Shown: one piece after another, positions 6,848-15,252 of the stretch
Position numbering within the stretch: position 1 is the first letter of the stretch
How the letters are laid out: every line of letters starts with the position of its first letter
Assembly (NCBI GenBank): GCA_039028895.1
Contig: JBCCHF010000008.1
Span: 1-64,000 of the forward strand
DNA length: 64,000 nt
Origin: JAHDCJ01 sp039028895
GTDB taxonomy: Bacteria > Bacteroidota > Bacteroidia > Chitinophagales > Saprospiraceae
Reading direction: 5' to 3'
Notes under the pieces: generated by a model
The model's database searches: none
What the model saw: the letters and a program-made list of their open reading frames with translations, nothing else
Told to the model about the DNA's origin: nothing
Program-made: the position numbers and the translations under genes

Positions 6848-9112
6848 CTAAAGGATCTGTAATTTGGCAAATTTGAGCATAATCCTCTTTTGCCCTACCT
6901 CTTCGAAGAAAATTGTCGCAACCTGGTTGCCTTTTGCTCCTTCAAGACTCAAAACCTTTCCCTTTCCAAATCGAAGGTGCTGAATGGATTGCCCCACCAT
7001 TATATCTTCTGCCTTTGATGGCTGAAAGTTAGGGTCGGGTTTAACTTCTTTTACTTTCTTCAGATTACGCATTTTAAGTGGTCCGGTGGTTTTGCTTTTT
7101 TGTACACCTCCTCCCAAGCCACCTGGAGAAATATGACCGCGACTTCCCATCTCAATATTTTCAAGGGAAATTTCTTCGATAAAACGACTGGGGTCATTGA
7201 ACCTGACATTCCCAAAACGGTAACGACTTTTTGCATAAGACAGGGTTAAGAATCGCTCCGCCCTCGTAATAGCCACATAAAACAAACGTCTTTCCTCGTC
7301 AAGACCGTCAAATGACTGCATCGCCATATAGGAGGGGAATAGCTGTTCCTCAAGACCCACCACAAAAACTGAAGGGAATTCCAACCCTTTCGCAGAATGA
7401 ACAGACATCAGAGAAACATGATCGTCATTATCTGTGTTGGTGTCAAAATCGGTAAGTAAGGCGATATTCTGGAGATAAGCCGAGAGACTTTTGTCTTCAG
7501 GGTCAGTACCTTCTACGACTTCATCACTATCTACAAATTCCTTTATTCCATCTAACAAAGATTGGACGTTTTCGTATCGATTGAGTCCTTCAATCGTATT
7601 GTCTTTTTTCAGTTCAGAAACTACGCCTGACTTGTCAATAATCTCAGATGCAATTTCGTAGGCATCCTGGTTTTCTGCTTTCTTCTGGGCAGCTTTGATC
7701 AATTTGACAAACTCGCCTGTCGGTTTTACGACACGAGCAGTAAACCCGTGGCGATCAATAGCAGAAATGACTTCCCACATAGTCTGAAATTCGTCATCGG
7801 CTATTTTACTGATCTTTTCTATGGTCGTCCTTCCAATTCCTCGTTTTGGATAATTCAATACCCTGCGTAATGCCTCTTCATCTTTCGGATTGATGATCAA
7901 GCGCAAATAAGCAATCACATCTTTTATCTCTTTTCTTTGATAAAAAGACAATCCGCCATATACTTTGTAGAGTATATTATGCCTCCTCAAAAACTCTTCA
8001 AATATCCTTGATTGTGCATTGGTCCGGTAAAGAATGGCAATTTGTTTATTCTTCAAATGATGCCTGGTCTTTTGCTCAAGGATCATGTCCGCGATCCGTT
8101 TCCCTTCTTCGGTATCCGAAACTGTCTTGATCAACTTGATACGCTCGCCAGAGTCTTTGGCTGACCAGATACTTTTTGGAATCTGTTTTTTATTAAACGT
8201 GATTACAGTATTAGCGGCCTGAACGATATGCTTGGTTGACCGATAATTCTGTTCCAGCTTAAACAGTTTCAGGTCAGGATAATGCTTTTGAAAGTCCAGG
8301 ATATTCTGAATCGTGGCACCCCTGAAGGCATAAATACTTTGAGCATCATCACCAACAACACAAATGTTCTTCGGGCTTTCCGGATAATTCACCAGTTTCC
8401 GGATAATGGAATACTGTAAATAGTTAGTATCCTGAAATTCATCAACCATTAAAAACCTAAACCGCTCTCTGTATTTGGCCAATACATTTTCCGGGTTTTT
8501 CCTGAAAAGGAGATAGGTTTGATACAACAAATCATCAAAATCCATTGCTCCTGATCGCTTACAGCGGGCGACATACTGACTGTAAATCCGGTACAGGTAT
8601 GGGCGTTTAGTGCCTCGGTCCTGCTCTCTCAGGGCTTCATTTTCCCTGTAAGCTTCTGCAGAAATAAGATTGGATTTTGCTGATGAAATTCTAACCCTTA
8701 TACCGGATGCTGCATACACTTTTGGGTCCAACCCCATTTCGCGAACGATATTGCTGATAACAGACTGCGTATCCTGCGTGTCGTAAATTGTGAAGTTGGA
8801 AGGATACCCGATTTTATCTGCCTCAACTCTTAATATTCTGGCAAAGATCGAGTGAAAAGTACCTGCCCATACTAACCTGGCCCTGTCCCCAACCACGCTC
8901 CTGATCCTTTCCTTCATTTCCTTGGCTGCCTTATTGGTAAAGGTTAGGGCAAGAATACTGTAAGGGGCTACATCGGATTCGATCAAATGGGCTATGCGGA
9001 AAGTCAACACCCGTGTTTTACCTGACCCTGGCCCGGCTATTACGAGGACAGGTCCGTTAATCGTAGTAACGGCATCCTTTTGAACATCATTTAACTCGTC
9101 TAGGTAGTTCAA
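6848..9112 (-). CDS. pcrA: UvrD/PcrA-type superfamily 1A DNA helicase
   Basis: ATP-dependent 3'-5' helicase for repair and removal of replication obstacles. Motifs in order: Q-motif region LNDVQKDAV; Walker A AGPGSGKT (residues 26-33); motif Ia LTFTNKAAKEMKER; Walker B VDEFQDTN; motif III GDDAQSIYAFRGA; motif IV EQNYRST; motif V SVHSAKGLEFPSVFVVGLEE; motif VI ERRLFYVAITRAE. Length of 754 is typical. The C-terminal 60 residues include the Tudor-like tail (GQSIQHLRFGKGKVLSLEG) that contacts RNA polymerase in PcrA homologues. The frame opens with TTG at 9112; no ATG lies near, so a non-ATG start is likely. It follows purH by 94 bases and may be co-transcribed. Confidence 0.92.
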   Translation of the reverse strand: MNYLDELNDVQKDAVTTINGPVLVIAGPGSGKTRVLTFRIAHLIESDVAPYSILALTFTNKAAKEMKERIRSVVGDRARLVWAGTFHSIFARILRVEADKIGYPSNFTIYDTQDTQSVISNIVREMGLDPKVYAASGIRVRISSAKSNLISAEAYRENEALREQDRGTKRPYLYRIYSQYVARCKRSGAMDFDDLLYQTYLLFRKNPENVLAKYRERFRFLMVDEFQDTNYLQYSIIRKLVNYPESPKNICVVGDDAQSIYAFRGATIQNILDFQKHYPDLKLFKLEQNYRSTKHIVQAANTVITFNKKQIPKSIWSAKDSGERIKLIKTVSDTEEGKRIADMILEQKTRHHLKNKQIAILYRTNAQSRIFEEFLRRHNILYKVYGGLSFYQRKEIKDVIAYLRLIINPKDEEALRRVLNYPKRGIGRTTIEKISKIADDEFQTMWEVISAIDRHGFTARVVKPTGEFVKLIKAAQKKAENQDAYEIASEIIDKSGVVSELKKDNTIEGLNRYENVQSLLDGIKEFVDSDEVVEGTDPEDKSLSAYLQNIALLTDFDTNTDNDDHVSLMSVHSAKGLEFPSVFVVGLEEQLFPSYMAMQSFDGLDEERRLFYVAITRAERFLTLSYAKSRYRFGNVRFNDPSRFIEEISLENIEMGSRGHISPGGLGGGVQKSKTTGPLKMRNLKKVKEVKPDPNFQPSKAEDIMVGQSIQHLRFGKGKVLSLEGAKGNQVATIFFEEVGQKRIMLKFAKLQIL

Positions 9113-9206
9113 CTCAATATTTTTTTCCTATGTTTTTGTTGCTCCTCTCAATTCTTTAGTCGACTTGCCAACTCCACGTGGGAGGGCATTGAAACATCGG
9201 ATCGGT

Positions 9207-10733
9207 TTAATGTTTAAAATGTCTGGTGCCAGTCATCACCATAGCAACATCATGTTCGTTGCATTTATCGATACTATCCTGATCGCGGATTGACCCTCCA
9301 GGTTGCACAACTGCCGTGATGCCTGCTTCCTGGGCAATGTCCACACAATCGTTGAACGGGAAGAAAGCATCTGAGGCCATGACTGCACCATTGAGGTCAA
9401 ATCCAAATGCGCTTGCTTTTACGATGGCCTGCTTGAGGGCATCAACACGGCTGGTTTGGCCGCACCCCATAGCTATCAATTGCTGATTTTTAACCAACGC
9501 AATGGTGTTGGATTTGAGATGTTTGACACAACGATTCGCAAATACAAGATCTGTTACTTCTTCAGGGGTAGGTTTTCTGTTAGTTGCTGTTGTGAAATCG
9601 GTAGCTGTTTCCATTTTGGTATCTGCATCTTGTTCGATGACCCCATTTAGGATAGATTTAAATACTTTTGGCTGAACGCCAAATTCCTTGATCTTCAAGA
9701 CGATTCTTTTCTTTTTCTGAAAAAGGATATCTAAAGCTTCCTGGCTGTAAGATGGTGCAATAATCACTTCAAAGAATAATTTATGTACCTCTTCAGCTGT
9801 TGCCGCATCAACTTCTGTATTGCAAACCAGGATGCCTCCGAATGCTGAAATCGGATCGCCTGCCAGTGCATCATTCCATGCTTCCAGAAGAGTAGGCCTG
9901 GTAGCAGTTCCACAGGCGTTCGTATGCTTTAACACTGCGAATGTTGGGTCATCATTCCTGAATTCTGTCATCAGGGCTACTGCAGCATCAATATCAACAA
10001 GGTTGTTGTATGACAAGGCCTTGCCATTCAGTTTCTCGAAAAGGTCATCAAGGTTACCATAGAAAACACCTTTTTGGTGTGGGTTTTCACCATAACGAAG
10101 CTCTTTATATGCATGGATGCTATGCTTAAAAACCGGTGTATCAGTATTTCTGTTAAAGTGATTAAAAATCGCGCAATCATAATTTGATGAAACCGCGAAA
10201 GCCCTTCTCGCAAACTCTTGTCTTTCATCCACATTCGTTTCCCCACCGTTTTCCTTTAGAATATCCAATAATTCACCATAATCTGCTTTTGAAGGAACGA
10301 CCAGTACGTCTTTATAGTTTTTGGCAGCTGCCCTTATCAATGAAATACCACCAATGTCGATTTTCTCAATGATCTTTGACTCATCAGAAGTTGTAGCTAC
10401 TGTTTCCTCAAAAGGATAAAGATCAACCACGACGAGGTCAATCTCAGGAATATCGTATTCATCCAATTGCGAAAGATGACGGTCTTCTCTCCTGGCAAGA
10501 ATGCCTCCAAAGACTTTCGGGTGCAAAGTTTTTACCCTGCCATCAAGGATAGAAGGATAGGTCGTCACCTCTTCAACCGCTGTAACTGGCACCTCCAGTT
10601 GTTCAATAAACTTTTGTGTGCCGCCAGTTGAGTAAATGGTAACGTCTAAAGCTTTGAGCTCCTCGACGATCGGCTCAAGGCCATCTTTGGAAAATACAGA
10701 AATAAGGGCTGACCGAATTTTTTTCTTGGACAT
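9207..10733 (-). CDS. purH: Bifunctional AICAR transformylase / IMP cyclohydrolase
   Basis: Catalyses the last two steps of de novo IMP synthesis: formylation of AICAR by 10-formyl-THF, then ring closure. The N-terminal MGS-like cyclohydrolase domain shows SVFSKDGL and YSTGGTQKFIE, with the invariant DGRVKTLHPKVFGGIL stretch. The C-terminal transformylase domain shows RYGENPHQKG, KHTNACGTA, DPISAFGGILVCN, NRKPTPEE and GAVMASDAFFPFNDCVD. The ATG at 10733 gives MSKKKIRSALISVFSKDG, the usual start; the frame also runs to a TTG at 10757. Length is 508, normal for Bacteroidota. Confidence 0.95.
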   Translation of the reverse strand: MSKKKIRSALISVFSKDGLEPIVEELKALDVTIYSTGGTQKFIEQLEVPVTAVEEVTTYPSILDGRVKTLHPKVFGGILARREDRHLSQLDEYDIPEIDLVVVDLYPFEETVATTSDESKIIEKIDIGGISLIRAAAKNYKDVLVVPSKADYGELLDILKENGGETNVDERQEFARRAFAVSSNYDCAIFNHFNRNTDTPVFKHSIHAYKELRYGENPHQKGVFYGNLDDLFEKLNGKALSYNNLVDIDAAVALMTEFRNDDPTFAVLKHTNACGTATRPTLLEAWNDALAGDPISAFGGILVCNTEVDAATAEEVHKLFFEVIIAPSYSQEALDILFQKKKRIVLKIKEFGVQPKVFKSILNGVIEQDADTKMETATDFTTATNRKPTPEEVTDLVFANRCVKHLKSNTIALVKNQQLIAMGCGQTSRVDALKQAIVKASAFGFDLNGAVMASDAFFPFNDCVDIAQEAGITAVVQPGGSIRDQDSIDKCNEHDVAMVMTGTRHFKH

Positions 10734-10845
10734 GGCTTGGTTTGTTTTGTATGGCAATTTGGCTCTTAAAAAATTGACAATGAACGCTTTAAACTAAAAT
10801 TCATTATCTCAAAAAATAGTGTAGGAGGCTCAAAATTTGAAAGCA

Positions 10846-10853
10846 CAAAGTTA
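10846..10853 (-). promoter_or_regulatory. Possible -7 box for purH
   Basis: On the minus strand this reads TAACTTTG, a full match to TAnnTTTG, about 113 bases before the purH ATG. It implies a leader of roughly 105 bases, long enough for regulation, but no purine riboswitch fold was recognised there. Confidence 0.35.
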
Positions 10854-10938
10854 CAGTTTTCCAGTCAATTTTTTGAAGGTTTTTTATCAACAAAAAAGAC
10901 AATTTTATCCACAAAGAAAACCCTAACTTGCACCTTAT

Positions 10939-11349
10939 ATGATCCAACAAAAAGAAATTATTCTACCTGCTTTCCCCAGGGGTTTTCACCTGATTACTAA
11001 CCATATCCGCAAACATCTGCCTGATTTCCCAAAAGAAGGATTACTCCATATTTTCATTAAACACACTTCAGCTGGGCTGACCATTAACGAAAACTATGAC
11101 CCTGACGTCAGGCAGGATTATGAGACAATTTTCAACAAACTCATTCCTGAGAATGACCCTGATTACGTCCATACCATTGAAGGGCCGGATGATATGCCAG
11201 CACATGTAAAATCTTCACTGGTCGGGTCTTCTGTTTCCATCCCGATTACGGAGGGGAAATTAAATCTGGGCACATGGCAAGGCGTTTTTCTTTGCGAATT
11301 CAGGAATCGTGGTGGAGCCAGAAAACTGGTGCTAACGGCTTGGTCCTAG
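10939..11349 (+). CDS. yjbQ: YjbQ/UPF0047 family protein
   Basis: Small trimeric beta-rich protein of the YjbQ family. Some members have weak thiamine-phosphate synthase activity, but the true role is unsettled. Conserved family blocks are present in order: HTSAGLTINENYDPDVRQD, HTIEGPDDMPAHVKSSLVG and LGTWQGVFLCEFRN. The His and Asp residues in the first two blocks form the proposed metal/phosphate site. Length (136) and N-terminus (MIQQKEIILP) are typical. It is a stand-alone gene divergent from purH, followed by a short GGGG-AAA-CCCC stem at 11359-11369. Confidence 0.88.
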   Translation: MIQQKEIILPAFPRGFHLITNHIRKHLPDFPKEGLLHIFIKHTSAGLTINENYDPDVRQDYETIFNKLIPENDPDYVHTIEGPDDMPAHVKSSLVGSSVSIPITEGKLNLGTWQGVFLCEFRNRGGARKLVLTAWS

Positions 11350-11397
11350 TTTGGATTTGGGGAAACCCCTACTACAGTAATCTAATATTTGGGAAGG

Positions 11398-11532
11398 ATG
11401 GTGATTTCACTAAGATATGGCTCAAATGAAGCTTCTTTAGCAATACCATCCAACGAGGTAGGCGTTTTGTTTCAATACGAAATAATGGCTACTATTAAAT
11501 CAACGAATTATTATCCCATATTCACCTTTTAA
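11398..11532 (+). pseudogene. 44-codon frame resembling the N-terminus of LarA/DUF2088 proteins; probable remnant
   Basis: In the 313-base gap between yjbQ and aconitase, a short frame reads MVISLRYGSNEASLAIPSNE and continues 24 more residues to TAA. The opening pattern (hydrophobic strand, YG, strand, IP) resembles the first strands of nickel-dependent lactate racemase-like (LarA/DUF2088) proteins. The rest of that ~430-residue family is missing. It may be debris of a deleted gene, or a chance frame. Nothing else is seen in the gap except the small hairpin after yjbQ. Confidence 0.22.
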
Positions 11533-11662
11533 CCATAGATCTGTATTTTTTGGCTGCTCTACACCTTTTTTCAACTTCTAAAAAACCCAGTTCCATTAAA
11601 ATGCGCCTGTAAATCAGTATCTTGCCTGACCCATATTTCTTCACCTTTAAAACCCTCGTAAT

Positions 11663-13930
11663 ATGGCTTTCGACATCGAAATGATCCGGCGGGTTTACGA
11701 AGAGCTTCCAGGCAAGATTGCTGAAGTTCGTTCCGCACTTAACCACCCGCTCACCCTTACCGAAAAGATTCTTTACACCCATCTTCACCCTGATTCGCCC
11801 CTTCAAAACTACCAACGAGGTAAAGATTATGTATTCTACTCTCCTGACAGGGTAGCGATGCAGGATGCAACAGCCCAAATGGCGCTTTTGCAATTTATGA
11901 TGGCCGGAAAAGACAAAGTCGCCGTTCCCACTACTGTACATTGCGACCACCTTATCCAGGCTAAGATAGGCGCCGAAACAGATCTTAAAACTGCCTTGGA
12001 TACCAATAAAGAAGTTTTCGACTTCCTTTCATCCGTCTCTAATAAATATGGAATTGGTTTCTGGAAACCTGGTGCCGGTATCATCCATCAAATTGTTTTG
12101 GAGAACTATGCCATTCCTGGAGGTATGATGATCGGAACTGATTCTCACACTGTAAATGCAGGAGGCCTTGGCATGGTTGCTATCGGTGTTGGAGGTGCAG
12201 ATGCGGTAGATGTGATGGCTGGCATGGCATGGGAGCTAAAAAACCCAAAATTGATTGGAGTTAAGTTAACCGGAAAAATGAATGGTTGGACATCTTCAAA
12301 AGATGTGATCCTCAAAGTAGCGGGCATCCTGACAGTTAAAGGCGGAACAGGAGCCATCGTTGAATATTTTGGTCCTGGTGCATTGAGCCTTTCCTGCACA
12401 GGTAAAGGAACTATTTGTAATATGGGAGCCGAAATCGGAGCTACCACCTCTACTTTTGGTTATGATGAATCCATGAGTCGTTATCTAAAAGCTACGGATC
12501 GTGAAGATGTTGCAGAACTTGCGGATAGCGTATCCGAACACTTAACTGGTGATCCGGAAGTGTATGCCAATCCAGAAAAATATTTTGACCAGGTTATTGA
12601 AATTGACCTTTCAACTTTAGAACCACATGTTAATGGCCCGTTCACCCCGGATTTAGCATGGCCGATTTCAAAATTGGCTGATGCTGTCGATGAATTCGAA
12701 TATCCTGAGGTGCTTGAAGTAGGCTTGATAGGCTCGTGTACCAACTCTTCGTATGAAGACCTGGATCGTGCAGCTTCCTTAGCTAAACAAGCCGTCAAGA
12801 AAAAACTCAAAGTAAAATCAGAATTTACCGTAACACCAGGCTCTGAACAGATCAGGTTTACCGTTGAGCGTGATGGCCAGTTGGACGCATTCGAACAAAT
12901 CGGTGGTATTGTACTCGCCAATGCTTGCGGGCCCTGTATAGGCCAATGGGCAAGGCATATGGAAAACCCTGACAGGAAAAATTCGATTATTACCTCCTTT
13001 AACAGGAATTTTTCGAAAAGGAACGATGGAAATCCAAAGACTCACTCCTTTGTAGCTTCTCCAGAAATCGTAACGGCTATGGCTATTGCAGGATCTATGA
13101 AGTTCAACCCGCTTACCGATAGTTTGATCAATGAAGATGGAAAGTCTGTGAAATTGGATCCACCAGTAGGTGTAGAATTACCTCCAAAGGGGTTTGATGT
13201 GGAAGATCCTGGCTTTATTCCACCTATTGAAGATGGTTCTGGTATCGAGGTCGTTGTAGACCCAAACTCCAACAGGCTTGAATTGTTGACGCCATTTGAA
13301 CCACTTACCGTAGATCAACTAAAGGGCATGCGGGTATTGATCAAGGCAAAAGGCAAATGTACGACTGACCATATTTCCATGGCTGGCCCATGGTTGAAAT
13401 TCAGAGGGCATTTAGACAATATTTCCAATAATTGTTATATCGGTGCTGTTAATTATTTTAATGAAGAGACTAACAATATCTACAATGCGGAAACAGGAGA
13501 ATATGGTCCAGTTCCTGATACAGCGAGATATTATAAAGCCAACAACATTGGTTCTGTTGTATTTGGTGAAGAGAATCTGGGAGAAGGTTCTTCCCGCGAG
13601 CATGCTGCAATGGAACCAAGACACCTTGGCGTTAAAGCAGTTATCGTAAAATCATTCGCCCGCATCCATGAGACCAACCTGAAAAAACAGGGGATGCTGG
13701 CCCTGACCTTCGTTAATAAAGATGATTATAATCTTGTAAGGCAGGATGACAAAGTGGATATCCTAGGCCTTGACTCTTTTGCCCGTGGTAAAAACCTGAC
13801 AGTTGTGCTCCATCACGCTGACGGCACCAAAGACTCCTTTGAAGTGGCACACACTTATAGTGAACAGCAGATTGAATGGGTTCAGGCTGGGTCAGCCCTG
13901 AATAAGATCAGAGAAGAAATGAATCTTTAG
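11663..13930 (+). CDS. acnA: Aconitate hydratase (mitochondrial/AcnA-like type)
   Basis: TCA-cycle enzyme interconverting citrate and isocitrate through a [4Fe-4S] cluster. The cluster ligands are visible as the single Cys in GLIGSCTNSSYED (about residue 358) and the pair in NACGPCIGQW (about 421 and 424). Substrate-binding segments GGMMIGTDSHTVNAGGLG and the swivel domain KGKCTTDHISMAGPWLKFRG, GEENLGEGSSREHAA and VIVKSFARIHETNLKKQG are intact. At 755 residues it matches the mitochondrial-like aconitases common in Bacteroidota rather than the ~890-residue AcnA of enterics. The start ATG gives MAFDIEMIRRVYEELP. It is followed by a bidirectional terminator. Confidence 0.95.
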   Translation: MAFDIEMIRRVYEELPGKIAEVRSALNHPLTLTEKILYTHLHPDSPLQNYQRGKDYVFYSPDRVAMQDATAQMALLQFMMAGKDKVAVPTTVHCDHLIQAKIGAETDLKTALDTNKEVFDFLSSVSNKYGIGFWKPGAGIIHQIVLENYAIPGGMMIGTDSHTVNAGGLGMVAIGVGGADAVDVMAGMAWELKNPKLIGVKLTGKMNGWTSSKDVILKVAGILTVKGGTGAIVEYFGPGALSLSCTGKGTICNMGAEIGATTSTFGYDESMSRYLKATDREDVAELADSVSEHLTGDPEVYANPEKYFDQVIEIDLSTLEPHVNGPFTPDLAWPISKLADAVDEFEYPEVLEVGLIGSCTNSSYEDLDRAASLAKQAVKKKLKVKSEFTVTPGSEQIRFTVERDGQLDAFEQIGGIVLANACGPCIGQWARHMENPDRKNSIITSFNRNFSKRNDGNPKTHSFVASPEIVTAMAIAGSMKFNPLTDSLINEDGKSVKLDPPVGVELPPKGFDVEDPGFIPPIEDGSGIEVVVDPNSNRLELLTPFEPLTVDQLKGMRVLIKAKGKCTTDHISMAGPWLKFRGHLDNISNNCYIGAVNYFNEETNNIYNAETGEYGPVPDTARYYKANNIGSVVFGEENLGEGSSREHAAMEPRHLGVKAVIVKSFARIHETNLKKQGMLALTFVNKDDYNLVRQDDKVDILGLDSFARGKNLTVVLHHADGTKDSFEVAHTYSEQQIEWVQAGSALNKIREEMNL

Positions 13931-13948
13931 TCATTTACTTTCCATAAT

Positions 13949-13983
13949 AAAAAAAAGTGCGATCAAATGACCGCACTTTTTTT
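13949..13983. terminator. Bidirectional intrinsic terminator between acnA and the 151-residue gene
   Basis: An A-run, the stem GTGCG (13957-13961), a 10-base loop, CGCAC (13972-13976) and a T-run of seven form a terminator on either strand. Its right edge overlaps the stop codon of the minus-strand gene at 13982. Confidence 0.85.
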
Positions 13984-14437
13984 ATTCACTATCCTTTAAA
14001 CACGCCTTAGGGATGGAGATAATTGTCCCTGCAGACTCTTGTCCAAGTAAAATACCCCCTGTACATACATCCGGAAACAGGTGATTGATTAATGGTCCTC
14101 CGGTATTAACTTCCACTATCCTAATACTATAGGCATTAACATTACTTTTAACGACTTCACCAGTCCAGCCTTTTCCCTGGGGGAATCCAGAATACTGGAT
14201 CAGATCACCTGCATTGTAATCATCAATTTCTCCTAAAGGTGTTAATGTATTTGATGGAGCTTCATCTGAAGAAGGGGATTCCGCTTCGGGAACGGAAATT
14301 TTTTCATCTCCATTTGACAGATGCTTATCACCCCCTATATAATCGTTAAAATAAGCAAAACACAAAATAGCGACAACAATTACAAACATTACTGCTGTCT
14401 CTTCCTTTTGACGTGAAGTATCTTTTCCTTTTGTCAT
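13982..14437 (-). CDS. Small membrane-anchored protein of unknown function
   Basis: A charged N-terminus (MTKGKDTSRQKEE) is followed by one hydrophobic segment (residues 15-30, AVMFVIVVAILCFAYF), a Ser/Glu/Pro-rich linker (residues 40-70) and a C-terminal domain of about 80 residues. The domain has beta-type strands around GDLIQYSGFPQGKGWTGEVVKSN and two cysteines (DVCTGG, KACLK). The order is that of an inner-membrane-anchored protein with a compact external domain. No family is recognised. It lies 43 bases after the SRPBCC gene on the same strand, so the two are probably co-transcribed. Confidence 0.6.
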   Translation of the reverse strand: MTKGKDTSRQKEETAVMFVIVVAILCFAYFNDYIGGDKHLSNGDEKISVPEAESPSSDEAPSNTLTPLGEIDDYNAGDLIQYSGFPQGKGWTGEVVKSNVNAYSIRIVEVNTGGPLINHLFPDVCTGGILLGQESAGTIISIPKACLKDSE

Positions 14438-14480
14438 TAAGATTAAGGCTTAGGAACAGAAGATAAGTATTTTGCCAAAT

Positions 14481-15092
14481 TTATTCGCTTTCTTCGATCT
14501 CTTCCGGAACGACTTCACTACTGGGGTCAGATTCTGGTTCTGGGGCAGGCATTGGTATGGGTTTAGCTACATCGGCTTCAGCAGCTTTCTTAAGGTCTCC
14601 TAATCCTTTATCGAGGTAGGTCGACATTCGGCCTGGCATCATTAGTGCGAAGATTTTTCCTAGAGGACTCATGCCCATGTCGGCTCCGAACCCCCATGTA
14701 ACTTTTGTGCCCGATCCTTCTGAAGTGAAAGACCAGGTGCCATATCCTTCTCCTTGACCATCAAATTCCAATTTTGTTTTTATTGAGGATGGCGCTTCTG
14801 ACTCAGTTATGGTTAACTTCCCGGCACCTGCTTTTTCACCTGCCCAGGTGAAATATGCCCCCGGACCAGAAGCCTGGCCACTATACGTTACCGTGATGGT
14901 GGGGTCATCATCATCGTATGGTGACCAGTTATCCCAGTTTGGCAAGATATGAGCCTGATCAAAAGCAAATTGAGGTGCAGTATCCACTACGATTGATCGC
15001 TCGGTATAGACTTCTGAGTCGACAAACAGGTAAAGACCAGCAAGTAAAAGGACCAGAAAGCCTCCTATTATTGTTAAAACTTTCTTTATCAT
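14481..15092 (-). CDS. Membrane-anchored SRPBCC (polyketide cyclase/START-like) protein
   Basis: An N-terminal hydrophobic anchor (residues 4-24) is followed by an SRPBCC fold covering roughly residues 28-170. Typical markers are the opening strand YTERSIVVDTAPQFAFDQ, PNWDNWSPYDDDDPTITVTY, GPGAYFTWAGEKAGAGKLTI and the long C-terminal helix GRMSTYLDKGLGDLKKAAE. The tail after residue 175 is Pro/Glu-rich. Such proteins bind hydrophobic ligands or modulate partners; no substrate can be named. A TATTTTTG box lies on the minus strand at 15139-15132. First gene of a likely two-gene unit with the 151-residue membrane protein. Confidence 0.75.
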   Translation of the reverse strand: MIKKVLTIIGGFLVLLLAGLYLFVDSEVYTERSIVVDTAPQFAFDQAHILPNWDNWSPYDDDDPTITVTYSGQASGPGAYFTWAGEKAGAGKLTITESEAPSSIKTKLEFDGQGEGYGTWSFTSEGSGTKVTWGFGADMGMSPLGKIFALMMPGRMSTYLDKGLGDLKKAAEADVAKPIPMPAPEPESDPSSEVVPEEIEESE

Positions 15093-15131
15093 AATTTCAT
15101 AGTTTATTGGATGTTATGAATTTACCTTAAT

Positions 15132-15139
15132 CAAAAATA
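15132..15139 (-). promoter_or_regulatory. -7 box of the SRPBCC gene
   Basis: TATTTTTG on the minus strand, 40 bases before the start codon; exact TAnnTTTG match with no strong upstream element. Confidence 0.4.
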
Positions 15140-15198
15140 AAACAATTAGTTTTTATTTAGAAATATTTTGTTTTATTTATTTGTGTCAGGAAATAAAA

Positions 15199-15229
15199 AA
15201 AGCCATCCCGGAATTACCAGGATGGCTTT
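15199..15229 (-). terminator. Intrinsic terminator of the 425-residue T9SS gene
   Basis: AAAGCCATCC (15199-15208) pairs with GGATGGCTTT (15220-15229). On the minus strand the stem is followed by a T-rich run, about 25 bases after the stop codon of the upstream T9SS gene. Confidence 0.85.
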
Positions 15230-15252
15230 AATATTTTTGGAAATTAAGCGAA

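Noticed and set aside
7400..10700. Short plus-strand frames over pcrA and purH
   Set aside because: All are antisense shadows of well-recognised enzymes.
11522..11950. 142-codon minus-strand frame over the start of acnA
   Set aside because: Shadow of the aconitase coding sequence; residues are Arg/Lys/Cys-rich without a domain.
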